This document shows positions 42,391 through 54,400 of a stretch of 64,000 bases of DNA, in pieces. Source of the stretch: Ophiosphaerella korrae. Lineage: Eukaryota > Ascomycota > Dothideomycetes > Pleosporales > Phaeosphaeriaceae. The notes beneath the pieces were generated by a model, which saw nothing but the letters and a program-made list of their open reading frames with translations, ran no database searches and had not been told where the DNA came from. The position numbers and the translations under genes were made by a program. Numbering within the stretch: the stretch's first letter is position 1; every line of letters starts with the position of its first letter. The stretch spans positions 62,001-126,000 of the forward strand of contig JALNQF010000086.1 of NCBI GenBank assembly GCA_028456385.1, given 5' to 3'.

Positions 42391-45300
42391 ATGGCCATGG
42401 CCGCGACGTCAGTCGATGTTGGCTACCTCGCCGCGTCCTATTCCGTCCCGGAAACCGCCATCCACTCCTTGCTATCAGAGCCCACCGTCGAACTCGTGCA
42501 GTCGCTGCTGGTCCAGATCGAGGCCAGGGCGCGCGAATTTGAGGACTTGCAGTCGGAGAAGCTCAAAGTAGACGTCGAGCTTGACAATGCTGTGCAGAGC
42601 GGCGAACAGCGCGCGCGGTCGCTGAAGGCTGCCGCAGACAAGGCGCGGCAAGAGGCGGCAGAGCTGCAGCAGAAGCTCGCTCAAGAGGGTGTGTATACTT
42701 GTACCGTCGCTGTTTCCATACTGATCAACACCAAGAAACGGCACGCCAGCAACTCGAGGCACGGCTGCTCAATCTTCAGACGAGCACTGAGACTTCGTCC
42801 AGCCAGGTGCAGACACTCGAGTCTCGCATCAAGACCCTCGAGTCGCAGAACCGCGATGCGCTTGCCACCTACGAGACCAAAGCCACCGCCTATGACCGCC
42901 TCGCTCAGGAGCTGTCCGAACAGCACCAAAAATACGTCAACCTGCGCAAATCCCTGTCTGCGCTCGAAGAGAAGAATCAGTCCCTTGAGAGTGCTGCTAA
43001 TAATGTCAAATTCCGCGAAACCAACCTGCAGCAAGAAATCGACCTCCTGAAGAAGAACAACGAATGGTACGAGGCCGAGCTCAAGACACGCACCAGCGAC
43101 AACTCCAAGATCCGCAAGGAGAAGAATGCCCAGGTGGCCGAGCTTCAGCGTGCCAATGCTGACGCGTCCGAGACTATCGAGTCCTTGCAACGAACCGAAG
43201 CTGCCTTGCGAAAGCATGTGGAAGAGATGAAATCCAACGCCGATGAGAATCGACTGCGCATTCAGCAGCTTGAGGATGAGGCGGCCAGCAATGAGGCGAA
43301 CTTCCGCAGCGAGCTGGATAATGCCAAGCGACTGACTGCGCTGCACCAAAAGACTGCTGAACTTGCAAAGAATCGACTGGAAGAAATGCAAGCCGAGTAT
43401 CTCAGTTTGCAAGAAAGTGCTGCCCAAGAAGTGGGGCAACTGCAGGCTGATATAGAATTGGAGCGTAATAAGGCTGCTGAGGCGGAAGCCAGCGTTGCCA
43501 ACCTGGAGTCACTTGTCGAGAATCTTGAGCGGGAAGCTTCTCAGCTCAAGAGCGCTGCTCCAGCTCCGAGCACACCGCGACGGGCTGCGAATGGCGCGTA
43601 CGGTACGCCTGGCAGGGCGGGCTCTCCTGCTGTATTCTCGCCTGGTGGGTCACAGCTCAAGGGCGTGATGGGTAACACGAAGATCCTCGCGGAGAATAGC
43701 GCTCTCAAGATACAGCTGCGTGACGCTCGAGATGAGAACGAACAGAAGACAATGCTAATGCAGAATATGATGGACGAGCTGGAGCGCCTTGAACCTACCA
43801 TTCAGGAGCTTCGCCACACCAACGAGACTCTTACAACACAGATTAGTGACATGTCAAACGACTTGGAGGATGCCGTCGCAGAGAAAGACCTCACCCGAAA
43901 AGAGGAGCGCAAGGCTCGTGGCGACCTCGAGGGAGCCCAACGAGAGTGTGCTCAGCTTCGACAAAACGTCCAGGACTTGACCGTGCAACTGCGCACCCTC
44001 CTTTGGCGGCAACAAGCCGCCGAAAATGGTCTTGCATCTTTGACACAGGAACAGCAAGAGTTCGTCATTAGCTCCGAGGATAACAAACTACCCGAGGGAC
44101 ACTCATATGGTGATACTGCGACCGATCTTCTGATATCCGAGCATCTTGTGTTGTACAAGAACATTAAAGACGCGCAAGCTCAGAACGCAAGTCTACTGCG
44201 CACAATTCGCGAAGTCGCACAGCAGCATGAGGGTGAGGAAGCCCGCAGCAAGAAGGAACAACAGGAGAAGGATCAACAGGAATTGAGCAAATTACGTATT
44301 CGAGTAGCTGAGTATGAAGACCAGCTCAAGTCGCTCAATACCCGTGCACACAGCTACAAGAAGGAGCGCGATATGTATCGTCAAGTTGCCACGAGCCGCG
44401 GTATTGCACTACCTGACTCTGATGGAGCGTCAGCATTTGGGCAACCTTCCAACAGCCAGGTGCCAATGACGCCTCTTCGAGGTGCTGGAGCCTCACAGTT
44501 CGGAGAACAGACTCCACAAGCACACATTCCTGGGGTCGATAAGCTGGTAAAGGATCTTCAAAACCAGGTTGACATTCTGAAAGAGGAAAGTGCCACGGAC
44601 CGTGCTACCTTGAAGACCCAGGTAGAGAATCTCACGAAAGACAATAACCAAGCGCAGAGTGAGAAACTCCGTTTGGATAGTCAATTAAGGCGAGAGCAAG
44701 ACCGCTACGCCCGTCTTGAAAGCACTGTCAAGTTATTGGAGGCGGAGAAAGATACCTTACAGGAGCGTTATCACAGTATACAGGCGACCTTAGCGAAGCA
44801 GGATGACAAGGTGATTAGGGCAGAGCAGGAAGCTGTCGATGCCCTTGCACGACTGGAGGGTCTTGAGCATGAACTTGCTAACTTGAAGGCTTCTCAATCT
44901 ATGTGGAAGGCCATCGAGGCCCGCATGGCAGAGCGGAATCAAGAACTAATTGATGAGCGTGACCGTCTGAGCAAGATGGTGACTGACGTCCAGAGTCTTC
45001 GAAACGAACAAGAATTGACCAACGCCGAGAATCGACGACGCCTTCAAGACAAAGTCGACGCGCTTGAGGGAGAGTTGCAGATTGCGCAGCGGAAGCTAGA
45101 GGATGAGACCACGGATTACAAGAAGGCGTCGATGCAACGTGACTACGAGCGTAGTGAGGCACAAAGGAGGATTGACGATCTCATGAAGGCCAAGAATGAA
45201 GCCGACATCCGACATGCATCTGCTGACGCGGCCCGCCAACAACTCGAGCAACGTGTCAACGAATTGCAGTCCCAACTCCAGACTGCTGAGGAGCGTGCGC

Positions 45301-48300
45301 AGTCTTTGCGACCAGTTCCTACCGGCCGCGTCAATGGAGCTGCTGCTGAGGATGAGGGTTCAATCAGCCGCGAAGAAGAGCTCACAGCGCAAGTCTCTGA
45401 GCTTCAGCGGAAGCTTGGTCGCAAACAGGAGGATCTTGAAGCTGCCAATGCTCAGATTGAGGGTTTCCAGAACATTGCTCAGGAGGCGGAGGAGGCCTTG
45501 AATAAGGCAATGGAAACACATGACGATCTTCAAGCGGAGTTGGCTCGGGTGCAACAAGAGAAGGATACAAGTTTTGCCGACCTGCAACGGAGAGTTGAGG
45601 ATATATCATCTGAGTTCACAACTACCAATACCGAATTGACTGAGTTAAGAGGCCAGCACGAACAGCAGAGTCTGCGTTTTGCTCAAGAGAAGGAGGCCCA
45701 TGAAGTGGAGCTGGCCAATTTGAAGAATGATGTGATCGATTATAAGGCGGAGGCTGAGAGGCAAACGCAATATGTTAAATCGCAGGCCGAAATCGCAACA
45801 CGCGCCCGACAAGATTACGAGCATGAACTTGCCAAGCATGGAGATACCATGAACACGCTACGAACCATTCGAGATGAGTACAACACTGTCAAGTCTGAAA
45901 TTGCGCAATTCAAGATGCAAGCCGAAGCTGCTCGCACCGCCCTCGAGCAGAGCGAAGAGTACTGGAAGGCAACTCAAGGCCAGTATGAGAGCCAGATGGC
46001 AGAGGCTAAGCGTACCTACGATGACCTGAAGCAACACAACAAGAATCTGCTGCAACAATTCGACGACTACAAGGCGCAAATCAATGACTTGAAGAGCAAT
46101 CGTGCTACCTCGATGGCTGGCGACGCAAATGGTGTTGCATCAGGCTCAAGCATATTGGATGAAATCACTACCTTCCTCAAACAAGAAAAGGATATCTTGG
46201 AAGTCCAGCTCAGCATGAAAGATCAGGAAGCCAAGCGTCTCAGTTCAGAGCTTACTCACGCGCAACATCAGCTTGATCAGACACGTGAAAAGCTGCATGT
46301 GGAGCAGTCGCGAGGCCGAAGCTCACTCGGTGGCACAAATCTTCAGGCTCTCCAGACCCAAATTGAGCAGCTCAACGTGTTCCGTGAGAGCAACACCACC
46401 TTACGGAACGATGCTGCACGCCTTGAAGCCAAACTCGCCGACAAGAATAAGGAATTTGAGAGCCTGCAAAGCGAGCTTGAGCCCCTACGAGCCCGTGTTG
46501 AAGAGCTGGAAGGGGAGCTTGAGCTTACGACAGGCTTCCTTGAGCAGGAGAAGAAGCAGCGGGAGTACTGGGAGCAGCGTTTCGATAGATTCGTCAATAA
46601 GTCTGACCACATCGATCCCAAAGAACTGGAAGATCTCAAGACATCGATTCAGGAAGTTCAGACCGAACGTGATCAGTACGCTGCTCAAGTCACCAGCCTT
46701 GCCGAAGAGATTGATGGTCTGAAGCAGCAGGCACAGTCTGAGGGAACATCACAGGAGGCTGCTATCGTTGAAGCTGTCAAAGAGGCGAGGAAGAAACAAC
46801 ATGAGAATTTCCAGACGCAACATCGAGAGAAGATGGCTGCTAAGAATGCGGTTATAGACACCATAACTACGGAGCGCGATACGGCTCAAGCCCAGCTCAC
46901 CACTGTGCAGGCAGAGCTCGACAATGCTCGCCAACAACTCACCAACATGCAAGCACTGGCGAGCCAAGCACAAGAGCAGGTCGCAAGCTTGCAGCAGGAA
47001 GTGCAACAGCTACGATCTCAGCTGGTGTCCGCACAAGAACAACTTAACTCTGCAAATGCTGCTCGAGATGATGCTTTGGCTCGCGCAGGTACCGATATGA
47101 ACGCAAATGCAGATGTCAATATGAGCGAAGAGGGTCAAATCGATGGAGACGAGTTCCAAGATCTGAACGGAAAGCTCGCTTATCTGCAGCAATCACTCGA
47201 TGAGACTAAGAAGCAATTGGTCGACGCGCAGAACAGGGCTTTCAGCGCAGAAAACGACTACTCTGCGCTCAAGGTCAAGGAATCTTTCATGAGGGAGCAA
47301 ATTTCAAAGCTTGAGCAAGACAATGTAAGGTCTACCTATCCACCTATACCTAATATATAGCTAACATATCTCCAGGCTAATAAAGGCAACCGCGTTGTCG
47401 AGCTTCAAGGGGAGCTTACAGCAGTACAGAGTAGTCAAACCTCGCAGCCCGTATCTGACGTACCTGCTGCCGCACCTGCAACCGATCAAGCTATGGCGGC
47501 CGAGATCGCAACACTCAAGCAACAGCTTTCAGAGGCACAACAGGCGCTTGAGAGCGCCCGTGTCGAAGCTGAGACCGCAGTCGCTGCGAAGTCTGAGGTG
47601 AATACCAACAACCAACGATCTGCCGAGGAGATTGCTGCCATGAATGCTGATATCGAGCAACGCGAAAACAAGCTGAAGGAGCTCGAGGAAAGCCTTGCGC
47701 AGCGGGAAGCTGAAGTAGCTCGAAAGGAGGCCGGCGCAGATAAGCTCAAGGAACGGGCTAACGAGAGGCTGAGAACTAACAGGGAGAAACATCAGGAGGA
47801 AATCAGCAAACTCAAAGCTGAGCACGAAACCGAACTTGATCGTGTGCGACAGGAGGCACAAGCTGCCTCCGCATCGAGCACTGCATCTGCCCCTGAAGGA
47901 CGTCCACCGGTGGGAGCCGACGCATCAGCTAATTCCAACACTGATTCTCTGCTTGTCGAGGGTCTACCAAACGGAGATGCTTCGGATCACGAGGTTAGGG
48001 ATTTCATCAACAAAAACGTTACAGCCAAGTCCATCCTGCGACATAACATCGCTAAGATGAATAAGAGCGTCAACGACCAGCTGGCCGCTGTGAAAGAAGA
48101 AAATGCCAAGTTGAAGACTGAGGCTGAGGCAGTCAACGCGGAAAATGGACGATTGAAGGCACAGGGTTCTAGTACGATGGCAGCCAAGTCTGAGGGCGAG
48201 CAGCAGCAGAGCTCCAACCAAGATGTGGAAGCTCTGTTGGCAAAGGCCAAGGCGGAATTGGAGGCTGCTGTCCAGAGAGAAAAGGACATGTGTGCGCAGA

Positions 48301-49178
48301 AGATCAAGGTTAAGGACAGCATGGCCGCGGCCGTCAAAGCCAAATGGGCTGCAATCCAACTCATTGCCAAAAATACGCCAACAGAGGAAGTTGGGAAATC
48401 AGTCGAGGAGGCAAACAAGGCGAAGCCAGCTCCAGCACCACAACCTGGCCAGGCTCAACCTAGCCCACGACCGCAACCTGCTGCCGCTGCAGTGACTCAA
48501 CTTCCAGCTGTATCCGCGCCGAATCCATTTCAACCACAGCAGTCGATGCCCGCAATGAGTGGTATCCCGCAGGCGAATGGAATGAACCCTCCCTTTGCGG
48601 GTCAAAATGGGCCATTTGTCCAACAGCCAAACTTCTCAGGGCAAACCGGGCACAGCGCTGTATCAAATCCATTTATTACAGCCCAGGCAGGTCGAGGAAT
48701 CCCAAATCCTAGCTTCACCCCCCAAACCCAGCCTCAGGTGCAGCAAGCCCAACAGCAAGCCGGCCGAGGTATGGGTACCGGCCCACGCGCCCTTCAAGGC
48801 ATAGTTGGCAACCAGACCTTGATTCCTCGTGGTGGTGCAAGTAACATCCCCCTGCCTGGAGGTCGTGGCCGTGGTCAGCAGCAGCAGCAGCAGCACAGCC
48901 TGCCCCAGCCGCCTAATATCAATACAAATACCCAGGTGCCTAACGCGGCACAGGCAAATCGTGGTGGCGGTCGTGGAGGCCGAGGGGGCGGCGGTGGCCG
49001 TGGAACGCAACCGAACCAAAGTAGCCCTAGGAATAGCCTGAACCCTGGCGCATTGCAATTCCAGCCGGGTATGGGCCGCGGCCAGAAGCGAGGCCCAGAA
49101 GATGAAGGCGACAGTGCTGGGCGAGGGGGAAACAAGAAGCCACGTGGTAGAGGCGGCCAGGGTGGTGCAGAGATTTAG
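42391..49178 (+). CDS. MLP1: Nuclear pore basket protein MLP1/TPR
   Basis: Three exons, 42391-42688, 42736-47324 and 47376-49178; 2229 residues. Exon 1 ends AAELQQKLAQE and joins ETARQQLEAR, continuing the heptad pattern. Residues ~50-1650 are almost pure coiled coil (Glu/Gln/Leu/Lys), with breaks at a Pro/Gly/Ser segment near 390-410 (APAPSTPRRAANGAYG) and near 680-720. The block around LRTLLWRQQAAENGL, DLLISEHLVLYKNIKDAQAQNASLLRTIREVAQQ is the conserved TPR/MLP1/MLP2 domain. The last ~350 residues are low complexity with Gln/Pro/Asn, then Gly-Arg repeats (GRGGRGGGGGRG) and a KKPRGRGG end that may hold the nuclear localisation signal. Mlp1/TPR builds the filaments of the nuclear basket and takes part in mRNA export control, telomere tethering and spindle checkpoint. 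Length agrees with yeast Mlp1 (1875) and human TPR (2363). Confidence 0.95.
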
Positions 49179-49638
49179 GGGATTTTTCTATGTTTTTTCG
49201 ACACGATTCAAAATGTATAATATTAGCAAGGGCAAAAGTGGCATGGTGATGGGTCTGCGGTTGTATCATAGTTAGCATTTTCAAAGGTGCATGGCATGCG
49301 ATAATTTACTTGAGCTGATATCTTGTCCATCAGGTGCTCGACGCGTGAACACGTGGGTAAAGACGTTAGATGGGCCCCCATCGGCGCTAGTTGGGGGATA
49401 GCGATTGTTAGGCCCGCCCCGCGCCGCTCGGGCTGCGGGTTTACAGCTGACGCGCAGGAGCGGTGATGAAGCGGTTGATATCATCCCTCAGCTCATCTCT
49501 CTTCTTACACCCTACTTGCACAGGTAGTATCGTATTGCCTGCATCAATACATAATTCTGGATCCAGCGTAGCCTTACCGAAGCTCTTCTGAGCGCAATCG
49601 GAGTTTCGCGTTCATATATACCCAGCATCCTATACAAC
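49179..49638. other. Intergenic region, 5' of the transporter
   Basis: 3' flank of MLP1 and promoter of the nucleotide-sugar transporter. No gene and no clear motif seen. Confidence 0.55.
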
Positions 49639-51166
49639 ATGGTTCGCACAACGAGCGCGACGGTGGGCGGCATGTCGATGAAACACCTGTCCTTAGTAAC
49701 GGTACGCTGCCTTTTATATTTCTCTACCACAGGGTAACCTGGACTAACTTGGCCCCCAGCTTATGTTCCAAAACTCGGCGCTCATTTTGGTATGACGTTC
49801 CATCCGCCCCCATCGATTCGAGTACGACCGAGAAACGCAGACACGGGCAATATATGGGGCCAGCCAGACAATGAAGACTGACTGGGCTAGATCATGCACT
49901 ATTCAAGGATTATGCCATTGGTCAATGGGCACCGGTATCATGCTAGCACCAGCGTGTTCTTGAACGAGGTGATAAAGCTAGGCATTAGTTTGACTATGGT
50001 ATGGCTGTTCGAGGCGACATAGGTACTGGAAGTGCTGACGCTTGAAGGCCATGTATGAATTGTCGCAGAACCTGCCTGCCAATACCACAGTAGCGACCTT
50101 ATGCTCAACTCTCGCCCACGCCGTCCTGAGCAGCGAGAGCTGGAAATTGGCGATCCCGGCTGTCCTTTACACGATACAAAATACGCTGCAGTACGTTGCT
50201 GTCAGCAACCTAGATGCAGCGACATTCCAGGTCACATATCAGCTCAAGATTTTAACAACAGCGATTTTCAGTGTTCTTATGCTGGGGAGGTCGTTGTCGC
50301 CGCGGCAATGGATGTCCCTTCTGCTGCTCATTGTTGGTGTATCTATTATACAAGTCCCACAGCATACCGGAGCGCCAGCAACGACAGAGTCCAAGCCCTG
50401 GCCACGAACGTTGGAAGAGCTGCGTAAACTTGGCAGTATCGCTGCTCACAAGCTGGTTCGCTCTGCCTCATATCAAGGCATCGGAACTGAACATGCTTCT
50501 CAGACCCCACATATGAACAGTCGCGTTGGTCTTCTTGCTGTTCTTGTCGCCTGTGCACTCTCTGGCCTCGCGGGAGTAACCTTTGAGAAGATTCTCAAAA
50601 CATCTACGTCGGCGAAAAACACGACGTTGTGGGTGCGAAATTGCCAACTATCGTTTTGGTCGCTTTTCCCTTCGCTGTTTCTTGGCGTCATGTGGAATGA
50701 CGGGGCGGCAATATCTAAGACGGGCTTTTTCGCGGGATATAACTGGGTTGTCTGGTTGGCTATCCTGTTACAGGCTGCCGGGGGTGTGATTGTCTCGCTC
50801 GTCATCAAGTATGCCGACAACATCGCGAAGAACTTTGCTACCAGCGTGAGTATAGTGGTGAGTTGTATCGCCAGCGCCTTCTTTTTTGGATTGCAAATCA
50901 CCCGCTCGGTAAGCTTGCTCTGCCCCTACAAGGACATTGATATTGATATTCTATAGTTCTTCATCGGTACATGCATTGTTCTTTTTGCAACATATTTGTA
51001 TACCAAACCGGAGCGTAGCGCAAGTCAGTTACCGTTTGCGGAGTTAGAAAAGACTGTTAGTGCGCCGGCGCATGATAATAGTCCTTTGATGTCGAGTGGA
51101 GCCACCGAGCTGATACCCAGTACGCCTACAATAGATCGAGGATTTCAGTCGAAGCGAGTTGATTGA
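49639..51166 (+). CDS. Golgi nucleotide-sugar transporter (SLC35A type)
   Basis: Five exons, 49639-49701, 49760-49789, 49891-49998, 50048-50908 and 50957-51166, all in phase 0; 423 residues. Exon 2 is only 30 bp. Joined N-terminus: KHLSLVT|LMFQNSALIL|IMHYSRIMP, a typical first helix with MHYSR. Further family signatures: STSVFLNEVIKLGISL, AVLYTIQNTLQYVAVSNLDAATFQVTYQLKILTTAIFSVLMLGR, LSGLAGVTFEKILK, TTLWVRNCQLSFWS, GVIVSLVIKYADNIAKNFATSVSIVVSC. These are found in UDP-galactose, UDP-GlcNAc and CMP-sialic acid transporters; the substrate cannot be chosen from sequence, though UDP-galactose or UDP-GlcNAc is usual in fungi (S. pombe Gms1). About ten helices; the C-terminal ~50 residues are polar and cytosolic. 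An insertion between helices (HTGAPATTESKPW...) is longer than in animal members. Confidence 0.92.
49760..49789 (+). other. 30-bp micro-exon of the transporter gene
   Basis: Coding exon of ten residues (LMFQNSALIL) between a CCCCCAG acceptor and a GTATGA donor. Leaving it out keeps the frame but removes half of the first membrane helix. Confidence 0.8.
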
Positions 51167-51471
51167 AGTATTGTATAGATAAGGTGATCTTGGAACAGTG
51201 TTGATACTCATAGTAGAACTACTGACTCCATGGACATATGCTCACAGCATCGGTGCTTGTATGTAGCACTGTTCATACCATATTTATACCTTCTCCATCA
51301 TGTCGTCGAGTCATTATGCTCGCTCCTCTTGATACGTCAGGTTGCGACTTCCTTGATCGTGCCTTCCTCCTATCTGTCTCGCGTCACGCGTCGGCTTCGC
51401 TTCTCGTTTCGAGCATCTCTCTTTCACCTCCTATACGATTACCCTAGATTCACGGCGCGATTTCATCTGCC
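51167..51471. other. Intergenic region, 5' of the MER3 gene
   Basis: Short gap between tandem plus-strand genes; contains the leader of the MER3 gene, pyrimidine rich near 51340-51440. Nothing else seen. Confidence 0.55.
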
Positions 51472-54400
51472 ATGGATAACGAATCGTACTACCTCGAAGA
51501 CGGCCGTGACCACAGAGGCGCCTCCCATCGTGCATTGCACTTTCCCCCCTCACAGCCACACTTCAGCCACTCGACCCGCGCCATTCCAACGCGAGATCAC
51601 TATTCCCACTCAAGATTCGTTGCGCCCATCTACGACGACGTTGAAGATGATGATACCTACGATCAGGAAGAGGACATGCGCTTCGACGCGTTTGGTAGGA
51701 AATCTATATCACCATATTATCGTGCCACTCTCACTTATATTATCAGATGATAGAATCCTGCGCCAGCCGTACCCAGATCGCCAGTATCTGGCTGAGCAGG
51801 GCAGGGCCCGGTTGTCGCTTGCTCCGGGGCCGCCGAAGTTCTCTGGGAATGAGGGATCGCAGTTTGCGTATCCGCCTCGTGAGTACGAGAATCAGGGGCG
51901 GGTGGAACTAGCTTCCCGGGGCCAGTTTGGTGCGTTCTATGAGGAGTTATTGGTGTATTTATCTTGCTGATTTTTTCTCCAGGTCGCTTTGCGTATCAGG
52001 CTGCGCCACATGTGGATACTAGCTCGGATGTGTATTTTGCGCCGTCTTCGTCGCCTGCGCTTAGGGCGGGTCAGCTTCGGGCGCAGAATGCTAGTTTTGC
52101 TTCTGTGAAGTGTGGTTCGAGGTCGAAGATGTTTGATGATCAGGGGACGATTGACGACCAACGTGGAGGTCAGGCGATAGCACGCTTGTCTCGGCAATTT
52201 ACGCCTTTGCAGTCGCTTGAAGACGAGCAGCCTGAAGATACCTCGGATCATAATTCTACATTCAATCCTCGGGCGGTTGAATTTGGCGTTTCGAAACCAC
52301 CAAAGCCAAAGAAGTCGCTTCATGCACCGGTTTGTCAGGGTATTCCGCTCGTGCCTGTCTCGAATCTTCCAGACCGCTTGCGAACTGTGTTTCCATATCC
52401 GATGTTCAATGCAGTTCAATCAAAGTGTTTTGAGAATGTTTTCAAATCAGACGACAACTTTGTGCTGGCGTCGCCAACAGGAAGTGGCAAGACCGTCATC
52501 TTGGAACTTGCAATCTGTCGAGCTGTTGCAAAAAATGCAACAAATCAGTATAAAGTCGTGTATCAGGCGCCGACAAAAGCTCTTTGCTCGGAGCGTCAAC
52601 GGGATTGGGAGGCTAAATTCACTCCGCTTGGACTGAAGTCCGTTGAACTCACAGGTGACAGCGACTCCACGGATGTAGCCAACGTTCAAAGCGCGAATAT
52701 CATCATCACCACGCCCGAAAAATGGGATAGCATCACCAGGAAATGGAAGGACCATGAGAGACTGATGAGGCTTGTCAAAGTCTTCCTCATTGATGAGGTT
52801 CACATACTTAAAGAAAACCGCGGTGCTGTGCTAGAAACAGTCGTCTCAAGGATGAAGTCTATTGGTACAGATGTCCGCTTCGTTGCCCTTTCCGCCACTG
52901 TTCCCAACTTTCGCGATGTTGCTTCCTGGCTTGGGAAGAATTCCTCTGAGCCACATAAACCCGCGGCCAACGAGTTGTTCGGAGAGGAGTTCCGCCCGGT
53001 CAAACTTCAGAAACATGTTTGTGGCTACCATTCCAGCAGTAATGATTTTGCTTTCGAAAAGGCACTCAATGCGAAACTCCCGGATGTCATATCAAGGTAC
53101 TCTGAGAAGAAGCCGATTATGATATTTTGTGCGACTCGGGCTTCGTGCGTGAGCACCGCCAAGTTGGTTGCAAACTGGTGGGGTTCAGCGGCTGAAAGTG
53201 ATCGCAAGTGGAGCCCTCCAACACGAAGTATATCTTTGCGCAATAAAGATCTACGTGATGTCATTGCGGCAGGCGTAACGTTCCATCATGCTGGGCTGGA
53301 TCTCGAAGACCGGATCCAGGTTGAGAAAGGGTTTCTGAGCCACGATATTCATGTCATTTGTTGCACATCTACACTGGCAGTGGGCGTCAATCTACCATGT
53401 CATCTGGTAATTATCAAGAATACTGTCACATATACCAACGAAGGCCTCCAGGAGTACTCAGACCTGGAAATGATGCAGATGCTCGGTCGCGCAGGCCGAC
53501 CACAGTTTGACACTACCGCAGTAGCAGTCATCATGACCCGCCAAACAAAAGTTCATCGATACGAGATGATGGTGACAGGCCAAGAGGTACTCGAGAGCAA
53601 GCTGCATTCCAACCTTATAGACCACATGAATGCTGAGATAGGGCTTGGGACCATTCGCGACCTTGTTTCAGCTAGGAAGTGGCTCACGGGAACGTTTTTC
53701 TACGTTCGACTTCAGCAGAATCCAAACCACTATCGGCTCAAAGAGGCTAGCCAGGGGCAGGATATTGATCAGAAAGTCGATGATATCTGCTTTCGTGATA
53801 TAGCATTGCTGCGAGAGTACAATCTTGTGTCGGGGGGAGAGGACTTTCATTGTACCGAGTTTGGCCATGTCATGTCTCGCTACTATGTCTCGTTTGAGAC
53901 GATGAAGGTGTTTATGGGTATCCAGTCTAAGGCTACGCTTTCTGAGATTGTAAGTCATACTGCTACTGTTGAGAAATGATAGGCTGATTTCCACAGTTGT
54001 CTGCGGTCTCACAAGCCACCGAGTTCTCTCAGCTACGTTTTCGAGCCGGCGAGAAGTCATTCTACAAAATGCTCAACAAATCGTCTTCAATACGCTTCTC
54101 CATACCAGGCAACCTAGACCTGCCCGCTCACAAAGTGTCTCTAATCATCCAAGCTGTCCTTGGCTGTGCAGACTTGCCCTCAGATGGTGAAATGGCCAAA
54201 CACAAGGCACAATACGGCATGGAAACGCTAATTGTTTTCAAAAACATTAATGGCTTGATTCGATGCATTATTGACTGCCAGATATATCTCGGCGACTCAG
54301 TGAGCATACATAACGCGATGATGCTCGAGCGAAGCATCGGATCCAGAGTCTGGGATGACAGTCCGCTCCAAATGAAGCAGATCGAAGGTATAGGCGTCGT

